From positions 67,808,756-67,872,755 of the forward strand of contig CM060731.1 in assembly GCA_030704615.1 (NCBI GenBank): 64,000 nt of DNA. The letters run 5' to 3'. The position numbers were made by a program, and so were the translations under genes. The stretch is from Takakia lepidozioides. Its lineage: Eukaryota > Streptophyta > Takakiopsida > Takakiales > Takakiaceae. A model generated the notes under the pieces. It did not search any database. It had not been told where the DNA came from and saw only the letters and a list, made by a program, of their open reading frames with translations. Numbering within the stretch: the first letter of the stretch is position 1; each line of letters opens with the position of its first letter. Of the stretch, positions 1 to 11,979 are shown piece by piece.

Positions 1-499
1 AGGGTGCATCTGAAACTGGTCTTTGTTGGGGATGATGGTAGTGATGCATGAGGGGATAACTCTGTCATGTAGCGATCCCCGGTGCAAGGCTTGGTGGATG
101 ATATGTCTGATGTTGGCCAGGGGGTGTTTTGACTCCCCTGGTTGTGTTGGGGGGATGAGGATGGCAGGTAGAGATCGTCTATGCTCCGGCTTATGACGTA
201 GTCCTGGCTTTCTACAAAGCAACCAACATCTCTTCGCATCATTTGCAATTGGCTGATAAATGAAACAAGGAAGGGTGAGAGGCTGCACCTGGGTTTGGAT
301 GGGTTCCTGCGATTGAGTTGCAGGCGGTGGAGAGGCTTCTCCCTTACCTTTGGACTGGATCTCCAGATGTAAGGGGGCTGGTGATGAGGCCATTCCAGCT
401 CCCCCTGATACCGAGTCGACTGATGAAGAAGAGGTTGTGGGCAGTCTTGCTCCTCCCACTTGCTCCCTCGTTCTCTGCAGCTCCATTCGGTGGTTCTCC

Positions 500-2420
500 G
501 CTTCCAACTCCACGTCTAGCCTCATTGAGAGTAGGGTGAAGGTGCTGCGCAGTGCATCTCTTGTCCTGATCTGGAAACCGCCCTGCCCCCAAACCCTGAT
601 AAGCGCCGACTCATTAATCCATAGCGCTCCTGGAGGGGCAGGGGTATGATACACCTCTGCTTCCTCAAGAAGAGCCAGGATGTGAGTGGAAGGTTTGGTT
701 GTGAAGCCCGGGTGAACTTCCTTGTATGCCCCTCGGTGATCGTGGAAAATATAGTGATGAGGTAGTGCTTGAGGTGGGTTTTGAAGAACTCCTGTATTTT
801 TGCCTTTATCCTAGGGTGTGGGTCACTGTTTGGCGGGCATGTGGCAATGAAGGCCTTGACATCCGCTGTGGTAATCCATAGTGATTCCAGGCACTCTATG
901 TTTCCAGAGGAGATAAGACTGGAGGGAGGCTTACCTTTCCTGAAGATCAAGGGAGTAACACAAGATGCCCTGGGGATATCGTCCGAGTCCAACTGTGAAC
1001 ATCCCCCTAGGATCAGTTTGGGGTATGTGTTGAGTCTTGTGAGGCACAATCTGGCCAGGATTGGGTTGCTGGCTATACCTGACTGCATGCTTTTGTAAAT
1101 TCCCCTTGGATCTAGTTCCGGTTTCAGGCCAGCCTTCTGGGATTTGGATTGCCATTCCCTCCCTTGCTCAGTGCTTTTTCCTTTTCCTTTGTGTGCTGGT
1201 GGGAGCATCTTCCCAGCTTCGAGATACATGGGATCTGAGTGTTGTCCCTGTGTCCTTGGTTCCCTTGGCGTTGGACTGATCTGTAGCAGGTCTGTGTTCT
1301 AGGCTATCTTTCCGTGTGCCTCCTTCTGCCCAGGTTGGGGGAGGACGTCTTTTCTCCTCCATTGCTGGTTGAGTGGCGGTAGTGGGCCTGACTTGCCTCC
1401 TGATCCTGGGGATCTTTTCCTTTTCCCCAAGGGACAGTCAGCTTTAATATGGCCTGCTTTTCCACAGTTGAAACACGCTGCCGAGGTCTTCTCCTCCAGC
1501 AGTCTGATTGTAAAGTAATTACCTTCCTCATCGATGGGGAGTCTTACATAGTCCGGGATTATGTCTTCCTCCGGCATCATAAGCACCATTTTTGCGAAAC
1601 CATTATCATTTGGCCTTGATGCTATTGTGGCATGTTTCCATGCCGGGTATTTTCTAATGCTTTCAGTGTTCATGAGTGGATCAAACACTCCCAGGCAACC
1701 CAGAAAGGACCCAAAGTGGTTGGCAATGTCAGGGATGTTGAGAAGATACTGGTCTAGAATATATGGAAGAGATACTATCCTTGGACCCCACAACTTTCCG
1801 TTTTTGTGTCCCCACTTTGCTGACCATGGAAAGATATTTATGTTAAACCCCAGCAAGTGTGGGTTGATCTGGAGGGCTTTTGCCACTGCCTCTTGAGTTT
1901 CAAATTGCATGGAGAAGAAGCCTCTCCCTTTGGCGTGGCAGAAATGATGCAGGAGCTCACCCTACCCTCCTAAGTGCTTGATTGCCCCAGTCCCTCACAA
2001 ATGATCTACCCACTTTCTTACCAGGGAAGTGGACGAGGATTCTGTTGTCTTCCATGCAGGATACCTTGCTTTTGAGGTCTGGCATGTCCACCAGTATAAT
2101 CTGGTGGTCCCCACTGAGGCCTTCCTGCGTGGTAATGAAGTCTTCCCCCACCAGGTCGCCCTCCATCTAATTTTGAAACTGAGTCGCCTCCATCTGTTGT
2201 CTTGCAGGTGTGAACATCGGCTGAGGTTCCATTGCAAGCTGAAGGGCTTGAGTTGAAGGTGGTGGTGGGCCCTGCACGGTGTGTGCAATTGTCGGCGGAT
2301 GAGGATTCGTGGTCACTCTTGGAATCAACTGCCCCCTTCTTTCGCCAATCCCCCCGATGGATTGAGTTTGGTCTGCAATGAAGTATCCTGTACCGGAAGT
2401 TGGGCGGTACCTTGGCCATT
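500..2420 (-). mobile_element. LINE (L1-like) ORF1 remnant with CCHC zinc knuckle
   Basis: Read on the minus strand, 1957-2166 gives a DUF4283-like start (DHQIILVDMPDL, then NRILVHFPGKKVGRSF), and after one frameshift near 1957 the frame resumes through ELLHHFCHAKGRGFFSMQF into 1299-1910. That second part ends in a CCHC knuckle CFNCGKAGHIKADC (about 1434-1475) followed by a basic, Ser/Gly-rich tail. DUF4283 followed by a single CCHC knuckle is the usual plan of plant LINE ORF1 (RNA-binding protein of the retrotransposition particle). Minus-strand sequence at 522-1229 stays largely open and may be the ORF1 C-terminus. No reverse transcriptase is seen in this orientation, so the copy is partial. 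The outer limits are estimates. Confidence 0.7.
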
Positions 2421-3319
2421 TGAGAGGACTAGTGGGTCATGTTCGATAACCCCTGCCTCGAGCTGAGCTCTGGCCTCTCGAGCTGAATTGCAAGTTCCTT
2501 GGTGGAGACATCGTTCGCCGATGAGTTGTCTGCAACTATCATTTACTGATAGTAGCCCAGCGATGGCAGCGAGTGCACTTCCGCTTGTCTTGAGAATGAG
2601 TAGGTGTTGAGCTTAGGGGCTGGCTGGCTGGGGGCATGGGGGTTTGTTGGGCACACTGATTATTAGTTCCTACCGCTAAGCCCCTTCATGGGTTCGTCTC
2701 GACTGCAGAGCTCGCCGCTTCGAGTTGATAAGTCATTAATAGAGACGGCCACTAGATAGCGCTGCCGACCGTGCTAATGATGAAAGCCGTCGTTGGGATT
2801 CAGGTTCCCAGGATATGAACTGAAGTATGAAGAAATTGTGCAATATGGGAGGCTGTCTCGTGGAGTACTCTTTGATCAGCCTGTACCTATGAATGTCATG
2901 CGTGTGCTGCAGCTACTTTAACCCTGGGGGTTCGCTGGATGAGTTGGATGCTGCCGGGGTTTTGCGATTGGGTTGTGGGAATAATACTGTAAATCAAACA
3001 GTAAGTAATATGAATGAAGAGCTAGCTGCATGGAGAACCTGAATACCAAAAGTAAAAACACCCTGCTGCACTGTAAACTAAGGATATGGGGAGGGCGAGG
3101 GGAGAGAGACGAAGCGACCGTTGAGCGCAGCTCCGCCATCGCTCGACCCCCCATTACAATTGTTTTGTTGCTACGGAATAATTACTACTCTATATAATAT
3201 ATATATATTAAAATTTCATACTATTATTGTTGGATAGAAATAAAGTTTTTTTTTTGTTTTTCTTTGTGAGGAAATAAGCCTGGAACTGAACAAAAAATAG
3301 GGAGTTACAAGAGGAAAAA
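2421..3319. other. No gene seen
   Basis: About 0.9 kb without a supported gene. A short purine/pyrimidine-skewed stretch and an AT-rich run (TATATAATATATATATATT near 3190) precede a poly-T tract at 3247-3255. I see no conserved protein in any frame. Confidence 0.5.
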
Positions 3320-4253
3320 ATGCCATGAAGATATGTCAAAGTGCACGTTGTGTCTAACGCAGCCAGAATCCATAGAGCACTGCCTCATTTCTTGTTCTTT
3401 ATCTAATAGGGTTTGGAGAGCAGTTATGGCCTTCTATTCTCACTGGTCCTCCTTCCCTTAGCCCCTTCCCCCCACCTTGTTGCTGCTCAATTGCTTACTT
3501 GGCCAACCTCACTGTACCTACCCAGTTTGGGCTACTTTGAGAGCACACACTATGTGGAACTTGTGGAAGGCAAGGTGCACTTGGGTATATGAGGGTAAAC
3601 CCCCTAGAGGCAGATCAATTTTGTTTTGTACTTACTTTCATTTGTTGACTGAGGGGAGGAAAGCCTAGGGGATGGTCTGTGCAGCCTCTTCCCAGAACTT
3701 CAGAACGGCGGGGGAAGAAGCTGCTCCAAGATTTCCATGACTCATGGGGCAAAGGGTGCCTGCTCGGAACCAGCCTTCCCAACCTTCAATTTCACTGGAA
3801 AGACACCCTCCTCCCTCAATGGGAGGTCCCCTGGTGAGGGGGAGGAGGTGGAATTCAACTGGCGCCACAAGAAAGCAAGAGATTCAAAGCTAAAAACCTA
3901 GTTGAAATTCTAGTACCTGCTGACTCCTTGGAGAATGATTCCTTCAGCCTCTTTTTGCTCCAGCTCGAGCATAGGAGGCCTGCTCCTTGTCTACATTTCT
4001 TCTCTATCACTGCTACTTTCTTACTAGAGAATCAATCTTTTCACATCCCCTCTCATCAACGCCCATGCCTGCTTAGTCGCTCCATCTTTCTCTACTGCAT
4101 AGCTAGTTGGTTTTTAGAGTCACAAGGAAGTTTCCCCTAAGTAAGCCTTCACGGCCCTAGTAGTGGTTATTTTTTCCACTGTTCTGACCTTTATTTATGA
4201 ATTTGACTAAAAGGGCCTCCGTCCCCTTTGTCTAATAATAATAATAATAATAA
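3320..4253 (+). mobile_element. LINE 3' end: RT zinc-binding (zf-RVT) fragment, 3' UTR and (TAA)n tail
   Basis: Plus-strand translation from about 3325 reads CHEDMSKCTLCLTQPESIEH followed by CLISCSLSNRVW, the Cys-x2-Cys...Glu-Ser-x2-His-x4-Cys...Trp pattern of the zinc-binding domain C-terminal to LINE reverse transcriptases; the frame breaks near 3460 and resumes to about 3670 with VWATLRAHTMWNLWKARC. About 0.5 kb of non-coding sequence follows and ends in a run of seven TAA/AAT units (4234-4253), a common LINE 3' terminus. Part of this 3' sequence (around GTGGTTATTTTTTCCA, 4162-4177) recurs inverted near 26775-26790, supporting it as a LINE tail. The catalytic reverse transcriptase is missing, so the copy is 5'-truncated. 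It faces the opposite way to the ORF1 remnant upstream. Confidence 0.7.
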
Positions 4254-6118
4254 TCTCGGCAATTAATCGTAGTGAAGTGTATAGCTTGAATAATATTAAA
4301 TTGATTTCTTTGTATTCAAACTAAATTTGATTTTGATATTTAGATATGAAAAATTACAATTGAAATAATATTAAACCTACAATATATGTACTTTAAACTT
4401 CAATAATGTCCGATAAATTATAAAAAATAAATTTTCAATCTCAATCTTAGTATATAGAATAATGTAAAATAATATATTCTTACTTTCTTTCTTGTGTTGG
4501 TTACCTTGTAGCTTATTTTGGGGAGTCGATCGCAAGACTGGTTTCATTGCTAACCAAAACACTAATATGGGTTGGTACATTAGTATAACCCCTGTTTTCC
4601 AATTTCCACAAGCTCAAGTTTTTCTCAAATCATTGGTCTCTTCAGATTCCCTAAGATGTCCATCATAATTTCATAAGCTTAAAATCGAATATTATTACGA
4701 TAAATAAATTAATAAAATAAAATATATAATAAAATAATTCGGGAAATATGATAAATGCTTTACCAATAGGTGCATTTAGGATAGGTTTTATTTGGTTGAG
4801 TTGTAACATGGACAAGTTTATTTTTCCCCCTCCTCAAGGGCCTGAATTGTGAGTAGTCGCTCCCAGGTTTTTTTTTTTTTTAAAGAAAAAAACATTATAT
4901 GTTTTTTACATGGACGCGTAGTCTCCTATTTATGGAGTAGCCAATAAATCAAGGAGGCAAAACGATGTGTTTAGTTGCTACTGGCATATCATTGTCTTAA
5001 CTCAAATTCTAGGGCCATTAATCAAAGTAGTGTGTAGCTTATTTAAATGGGAATTTCAAACTTTCAAATGTCACTTCTATACATTATTTCCCATGCCTTC
5101 TTCTTTGTTTAGGCACTCATAACTTCACAATCTTCCCTTCAACATTGACACAAATACAATTTAATGACAACGTTCTAAATGGACAAGATTAGCAATCGAA
5201 CCCTCGCGTGTCTCCATCATGTTGAGGCACCAACATCGACGTTTTCCACCCTTGCAAACTCACATAACAAATAGGGCCTCTCAAATTTGAGTTACGACAA
5301 TTGTAGATTTGTTTGTCAATTGTACAATCACCATTCAATGTCCTTTGTCTTAAGTTGTAATTTTTTTTTAATGATATTCCATTAATACATCTCTTATGCT
5401 TATCACAAGATTTATGCAACAAGCGACCCGAAACGGGTCGCAACCATTTTCATCCACAGTGAATTTCCGGAGATGAATATGGATGAAAAAAGTCATTGAA
5501 TGAAAAGTGAACGCTACATCCAAGAGCAATAGGCCGATTTTATTGCGCCCCAAAACACTAGAAACGTAGCTACAATTTTCTAAAGCCCTAGTGGTACCCA
5601 AAAATCTATGGCTGAGGGGCCCGCCAGCACAGTTGATCTCCCCACATGGCAAAACTCCTCATCATAATATATCATCTTGTTGTCGTTGCAACGAGCAATT
5701 CATTAATATTCTGATAGCTTGAGATTCTAAAGTAGATCACACTGTCTCTAATTGCTCAAAAATAAGTTATTAGATCTGTGGTATCATTATAGTAGACACC
5801 AAAGACGGATCATGGATGAGTGACATACAATGACCATTACATACTAACTCAAAATAAAATTTCTTGGTGCTAACATGGACCATATAAGTCCGACAAGTAA
5901 ATGCGAGAAAAGATAAGAAAATGTCTCATTCGTGAATCAGAGCATCACTGACTCAAAGTTTAAACATACAACACATAGTTTGATTGAAATGCATCTATTC
6001 ATTTGAAATGGTAAAGAACAAATATACCATGAATTTTGAATCCCCAAGTTGAAATATGAGAGATTGCAATTCCAACTCTTAATTCTCTCATCAATTCAAA
6101 TTTCCTATAGATAGCAAA
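4254..6118. other. AT-rich intergenic DNA with a repeat tail
   Basis: No supported gene. The stretch is AT-rich, with long A/T runs. The segment 4815-4885 (ending GTCGCTCCCAGG then a poly-T run) is annotated separately as a dispersed repeat end. Short open frames on both strands at 5190-5650 have no recognisable domain. Confidence 0.5.
4815..4885 (+). repeat. 3' end of a dispersed repeat (T-tailed)
   Basis: The segment CTCAAGGGCCTGAATTGTGAG, AGTCGCTCCCAGG and a run of about 14 T recurs in inverted orientation at 11098-11165 (CACCTGGGAGCGACAGCTCACAAATCATGCCCCTTG in that strand) and weakly at 27145-27190. A conserved end followed by a homopolymer suggests the 3' terminus of a SINE or LINE family. 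The 5' limit is not defined. Confidence 0.45.
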
Positions 6119-6490
6119 TTGATTTTGTTCTGGTGGATTTGCTCCAAAGAGCTGGAAGAAGCGGACTTTCCACGCATGGAGAAGGAGGCGGCGGTGGTCA
6201 TGTGTATGTTGGAGATGCACCTTCCTCCCTCCTTCTTTGACATCCAAGTGCACTTGGTAGTGCACTTAGTGGAAGAGGCTTCAATTGCCCACCCTGTTCA
6301 TTCTCGGTGGATGTACTACCTTTTGCAAGAGGCTATGTTCTACTGCATGGAGTACTTGGCAAGGGTGGATAAGGAAGCCCCTCCGATGTGGAAAGAAGAT
6401 GAGGATGTACGAATCAATGACATCGTTTTGCCCAAAAATTCAAAGAGGGTAAAATTACCCATCATGGTGATTAACCAACATGAGTAGGAG
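6119..6490 (+). mobile_element. CACTA (En/Spm) transposase fragment, DUF4218
   Basis: The reading frame contains MEKEAAVVMCMLEMHLPPSF, FDIQVHLVVHLVEEASIAHP and HSRWMYYLLQEAMFYCMEYL, matching the conserved DUF4218 block (cysteine/leucine, LPPSFFD, HLVVHLVEE, RWMYP) found downstream of the TNP2 domain in plant CACTA transposases. Upstream and downstream parts of the transposase are not recognisable; 6490-6890 holds short open frames without the usual domain that follows. No CACTA terminal repeats were found. This is a small decayed remnant. Confidence 0.7.
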
Positions 6491-7324
6491 GCAAGATACA
6501 ATAACCTTGTTCAACAATGACAGGAGGAGACAGTTGCGTGGAGGCGGAACCATGCAAGGGCGACTACACGCGCTCTGCGAGCAAGGGGCCGGCATAGGAA
6601 TGTGTCTTCACAAGATTTGTCCATGGAATTGCAGCCTCTAAGTTCATTCCGCCATTGGCTTCATATTGAAGTAAAGGATAGCATTGCGAAAGGTGAGGTG
6701 GTTTCAGATTTGGTGCAAGACATTGCAAGGGCATGGTTCATTGATGATCATGGTAACATTTATGGAAATTGGTCACAACATTCCTTTTCAATCATTAAGT
6801 GAGGGCATAAAGGTCATGATTATGTCACTAGTTATGTTTATGATTTTGATCTTTATTGTGGAAAAATTGAAGGGCTTGATATAAGAGTGGGAAGGGTGAG
6901 GGACATGATGTAATAACCAGGTTGGTATCTCCACCGCATGGCCTTGGTCATGTCATGGTGACCGACAAATTATCACCTCACCTCAATTGCTCTATAACAT
7001 GGCAATGCTTGGCACTTGGGCCATTGGCACAGTGAGGTTGAGTCGCCAGGGTCTATCCCCCTACCTTGATTGCCATGAAAAAAAATCCAAAATAGCGCGA
7101 CAGGAGGACTTTTGGTTCAAATATCAACCTTGTTGGTATCTATAGATGTACGTTGCATGCAATAAATTTTCCATGGTGCATCGATATGCAACCAATTTTA
7201 ATGAGTGTTAGAAGAGCTGTAGCAAGGAGTCCTTCCTCAAGTGATCATCAAAATGAGATCATCCAACTTGTTGTCGAGCTGAGAAAACCATGATGCTCAA
7301 TCATCGTTGTTAAAATAATGACAT

Positions 7325-7462
7325 CCAATAGATAGCCCACCAGATAGGACCTTGTGGGTTCAAAACCATATAAGTGTGTCAATGGATGTCATAAAAGGTG
7401 CCCACCTTTCCATTGAAAGACACTAGCCCTTTGGGGTCAACAAGTTACGCTTGCTTTAAAAA
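7325..7462 (+). mobile_element. SINE, tRNA-derived (copy 1)
   Basis: It contains an A-box-like TAGCCCACCAGATAGG and a B-box GGGTTCAAAACC, followed by GGTGCCCACCTTTCCATTGA and CACTAGCCCTTTGGGGTCAA. The same order and wording occur in the copies at 20437-20615 (minus), 26881-26985 (minus) and 27373-27527 (plus). The first half is diverged. A T-rich/A-rich stretch follows near 7470-7490. Confidence 0.6.
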
Positions 7463-7489
7463 GAATCCGCATTTTTTTTCTTTTTTTTT

Positions 7490-8439
7490 TCATTAAAGCA
7501 CTATTAGCATTGGAGTGAACGGTGTTTTTTGGCAAATATCGAAGCTACTTGTACAATGGATCCCATTAGGAGGGGAGAAAATTTGCCATAATACGCCAGT
7601 GACGGAATATTAAGTGTCTGATCAACATGGGTTTGTCAAAACATGTCACCTATCATCAACAACATTTCAACAGTGTGTCAGCTCGTAATTTTTGCCATAT
7701 GGGCGACGAGTAGAATACACCTATAGACCATTCCGCTAGTGACTTTTGAAAGTAATGAAGAAAAAACCACTAATCAGAGTTCTCATTGACTGTTGAGGAG
7801 ATAATATTTGTTGTAGGAGAAGCACGACCCACCCTTTCCAGCATTCCATCAACTTTGTAGGCTTCTTGAGTACCTTCAAATGTAAAAGATCATCAATTTC
7901 AACCACAAAATGACTTCCATGGAGAGATTAATAAAAGGTTTGACTCCAAATATAATGGCCAAAACCTTTTTTTTCCTGCAATTGAGTAATTCCTCTTATG
8001 CAACTAGTCTAATTTCATTGAAGCATAAACAACTCCAGTTTTCTTCATCAGCCTGGATCAAATATTCCTAACATGAAATGGCTGAAAATGGCCCCACATA
8101 AGCATCAGAGTTTGCAATTTGAATGACTGGGTACAATGTGAAAAAATCAGAATAGACACAAGACTAGTCCTGAAGGCAATTTTCAACTTTAATTCAAATG
8201 TCATCTTTTGTATCTTTCTCCAATCAAACCTCACATCTTTACTTGAAAGCTTGACCAAGATATTTACATAAGGCTTTCTTCATGATGAACGGGTAATAAT
8301 AAGATATCAACCCAAAGAATTTAACTTGATACAGTATTCCTTAGGGGTGGACCGATTAAGTTACCACACTATGTCATGTAGAAGGGGTTGTTTTTTATTT
8401 TATTTTTTTCCCTACTATTTTTATAGCTTCTCATTGAAC
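7490..8439. other. No gene seen
   Basis: AT-rich sequence with stop codons in all frames beyond about 65 codons. No domain, repeat or RNA gene that I can support. Confidence 0.5.
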
Positions 8440-9020
8440 AATAATAGGGTCATGAATGCCTGCGCGTGCGGCTGCGGCGGGGCCCGCGTGTGGCAGAGGG
8501 GTCGCGGTCTGCTGGGTCTACCCGCCAAGTCTGCTGGGACGACAAAACACATGATTTGCTGGGGCCCACAATATGCACATAAAGCATTAGTTATTGGAAG
8601 GGCTTGTAGAATGTGGTGGGTAGTGTGGTGGTTTAAAGCAATGAATAATATACACGAGGTTTGATGTTCAAATCTTGTTAGGTTGTACTGTGGCAGTAAT
8701 GTGTGTTATTAAATGTATATTTTGTCGAAGGGTCTAGAGGTCTGTTGGAGGGTCCAAGCCGGTCTGCTTGGAGGGTCTGCCGGTCTGCTGGAGGGGGGTC
8801 TGCTCGTCGGTCTGCTGGAGGGTCTACCTGTCTGCTAGAAGGTTAGACTCGGTCTGTTGGAGGGTCTGCCCAGTCCGCTAGAAGGTCCGCCACGGTAGAT
8901 GAACAAGGACTTAGAAAAATTTCAGTATCTGGCTGACCCGGTGAATGGGCGGTGGGCTTATGAGCTCACCCCAAGGGCCGTACTGGCGGGGCCCGCCCGT
9001 GCATTCATGACCCTATTATT
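8440..9020. mobile_element. GC-rich element bounded by 20-bp perfect inverted repeats
   Basis: AATAATAGGGTCATGAATGC at 8440-8459 is repeated exactly in inverted orientation at 9001-9020, enclosing 581 bp. Both inner flanks are strongly GC-rich (GCGGGGCCCGC at both ends), unlike the AT-rich surroundings. The interior holds a degenerate minisatellite of GGTCTGCTGGAGGGTCTGCC-like units (8500-8890) and a tRNA-like stretch with a B-box-like GTTCAAATC (8664-8672). The layout suggests a non-autonomous DNA transposon. I could not find a clean target site duplication, so the superfamily is open. Confidence 0.55.
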
Positions 9021-9328
9021 AAAAAATGAGAGGTTTATATATACAATACAATATGTAAATATATCTTATATATCTTATATATTTATTTATTATACAATGT
9101 TCTATTTCAGCATATTCTAATAAGTATTATAGATAGTGATAAGGAGCCGTGTATATAATAATCTGTATTGTTTTGCCCATGACATTAATTGTTTTGTTAG
9201 TACCTATTTCATAAGAGAATGCTAAGATTAATGTAAGAACCTAATGCACAAGTGCAATCTCTGACATGACAGTATACTGGTTTTCGGCATGTCAAATCTT
9301 CCCCACCCTCGCTCAAGAGTAATATGGA

Positions 9329-9444
9329 ACTGAAGGGAGTGTAAATCCAGTTGGGATGACACTGGGTTACATGGGAGGGAGTTTAACTCCACTCGGGATT
9401 ATACCGGGTTACACTGAAGGGAGTATAACCCCACTCGGTGTAAC
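9329..9444. repeat. 42-bp minisatellite, about 2.8 copies
   Basis: Two full units (9329-9370, 9371-9412) and a partial third share GGGAGT.TAA..CCA.T.GGG and end in GGGTTAC. Loosely related GGGTTACAC motifs continue to about 9610. Confidence 0.7.
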
Positions 9445-9619
9445 TCACACTTGGTCTCGAAATTTGACTAAGTCCAAATTTGGTGAAGTATAAAATGGAC
9501 TAAGAAGAGTTACACAAGACACAGTGACACTACCGAGGGTTACACCAACCCGGGTTACACTAGCTGGAGTTACACAGACCTAAGATTATGTTAGCCAGGG
9601 TTACACTAGACATTCATCA

Positions 9620-11097
9620 AGATTCAAACCCGACACCTGCTGCCTGCACTACCATCACCTTACTCTAAAGCACAATGTTCAAGTTTTAAAATTTTCAACA
9701 TTTATTTCATTTTGATTGGAAATATATTTTATGCGAGAAATAATCTGAAGTAAAACTTTAATTTAATGCAGTAGTGTAATCTGACGGTACTTTTGTCGGA
9801 TTTAGGTGGTGTCGGCTCCTTGAGCTTTGTTGAGAAAAGGGGATATTGGATCAACTGCTTACTTACCCTCCCACGTTGTCCTAGTTATGGGCATTAGCAG
9901 GTGTTTACCCGTTTAAACGGAAGATAGTAGCCGTTCAATAAGCAGGACTTGCCAATCCACATCTAGTCGCCTGTTCTGAGAGGCTTGAGACAATGCCGAT
10001 TATGTCGAAACACCATAAATCAAAACTATTCATCAATCAATGGTACTGTTTTTTAATTATAGAAAGAAAAGATTCCTACTATAGCTAACGTAATAGGAGC
10101 AACTTCATTTTAATGGCTATTGCTCTGCCAAGGGTGGGTTCTATAAAGATTTTTATAGATCAAAATCTTTAACAAGTAGATTTAAAATATTTAAACATAG
10201 AGACTAAAATAGATGTACACACATCTAGTATCCATGTAGAGTTTGTTGATGTGTATATATAATATATATTAATAGATCTATATTCTAAATTATCCAAAAT
10301 ATAGACAAGAGACAAAATCCAATGTTAAGAGTTTTGACATTTCATTACCTATTGCCATTATATATATATATATATACACTATTGTAATGTATTATTAAAT
10401 TGAAACACGCTCACTACAAAACCAAAGTGTTGAACTTGTGATGGTAACCTTTGTTTGGTGATTTTTATCATAATTAATATTTAGAAGTACTATAACATTT
10501 ACATTGTCGGAATGTGAACAAACAATAATAATAATAATAATAATAATATTAGAGTAGATTCACCAGAAATCCCGGCATCTCGCCGCTTACACTACCATCA
10601 CCTTACGAGTAGGCTCCTCACCGCTTCTTCACAACCTCCTACATTCTAAATTATTTAATACTGAATCCGGAGTGAGGAGGATTTGACAAGGGGCCCGCCA
10701 AATGAGCCCAGGCTGCCAGCAAAAGTATCGTTAGATTGTTTGATTGCACGGTGCCCTTAAGTTCTTATATTATTCCTATTGTTTTCCGTTTCATACGTAC
10801 ACTTCATTGTTTGATGTTGTCAAGTGAAATGTTGTGGCGGTTATTTTTAGGTTTTTCGTGCTTTAAACCAATAATTTTATCAATACAAAATATTATTAAC
10901 ATAAATTTATAAATATTTGTAGATTTATAACTCAAATTTAAATTTAGGATTCAAAATTTTCCATATATATTCAAATCATTACATTTTAACTCTTTTAAAT
11001 GAATGTATAAACATAATGGTTGTCTGTTTTATGACTCATAATAGTTTATATACATAAAAATATTATTATCTTAAAACTATATATATATATATAATAA
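9620..11097. other. AT-rich intergenic DNA with microsatellites
   Basis: No supported gene. It contains a (TA)n run at about 10362-10375, an (AAT)n run of about nine units at 10525-10548, and a further (TA)n run at 11080-11092. Confidence 0.55.
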
Positions 11098-11165
11098 AGA
11101 AAAACACCTGGGAGCGACAGCTCACAAATCATGCCCCTTGATAGAGAGAGGAGAAAATAACCTCT
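11098..11165 (-). repeat. Inverted copy of the repeat end seen at 4.8 kb
   Basis: On the minus strand it reads CAAGGGGCATGATTTGTGAG then CTGTCGCTCCCAGGTG followed by a T-rich tail, matching 4815-4885. It probably marks a second insertion of the same T-tailed family. Confidence 0.45.
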
Positions 11166-11979
11166 CAGTAACCTCGCCATAAGGCTTGTAAAGCCCCATA
11201 TTTGCTTAGCCTAGAAATGGCCCGTTTCATCCAAAACGGCGATACACATCCACAGTATATTTTTTTGGCGTATGAAGCCGTGAAACCGTCACAATGATAT
11301 CTAGGTTAGGGTTAGTTTTTGCTGGTGGCTCTCGATCCTGGCCTTCATCAGATCTAGGGCTACAATGCGGCGCCGTGGGCTTTGGCTTGTGATGCCTCGC
11401 CACGCGGCGGGCCACTACGACTAGGGCTTTTGTATAAAGACGGCGATATGTGATTTTGGTGTACAAGCTTTGGATGAGAGCTGCTTTGTGTCAGATCCGT
11501 GTGTTTGATCCTCCTCTCGCGCGTTGCTTGCTCTTTCCGCTCGCCCCTTTGTTGTGCAACCTTACTTCTTGAGAGGAAATGAGTATATGCTTCAGGCTTG
11601 TTTTATGGTGGAGACGCCGGGGACGAACTGAGCCTACGCTGGCTCGAGAATTAAACAGTATGCCCTCTTATCTTATTCATGTTCAGGGGGTAGAAGGGTC
11701 TGGTTTGGATGTCTGGGCTACTATGAGTGGTATGCCGGCCCCAGTAGCAAGTCTAATGTGCCTTGATTAGCCTCCCTAATCCCACTCTCGGGGGAGGGAC
11801 TAGCTCTTTGAATTCAAGTTTGCATCCGAGTGTTGTACCTTTGTTGAATGTCTCAGGTCTTGCTGCGGGTGGGCCATCAGTGCCCTTCACCTCGTCTGTT
11901 GGTCTTGCAAGTCATGTGAGAACTCTTCCTGCTCAATAGATGGGGGGATTACCACGGACTGCAGCTAATCAGGTTATGG

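Noticed and set aside
8600-8700. tRNA gene
   Set aside because: A B-box-like GTTCAAATC is present, but no acceptor stem or cloverleaf can be formed. The same applies to the SINE heads.
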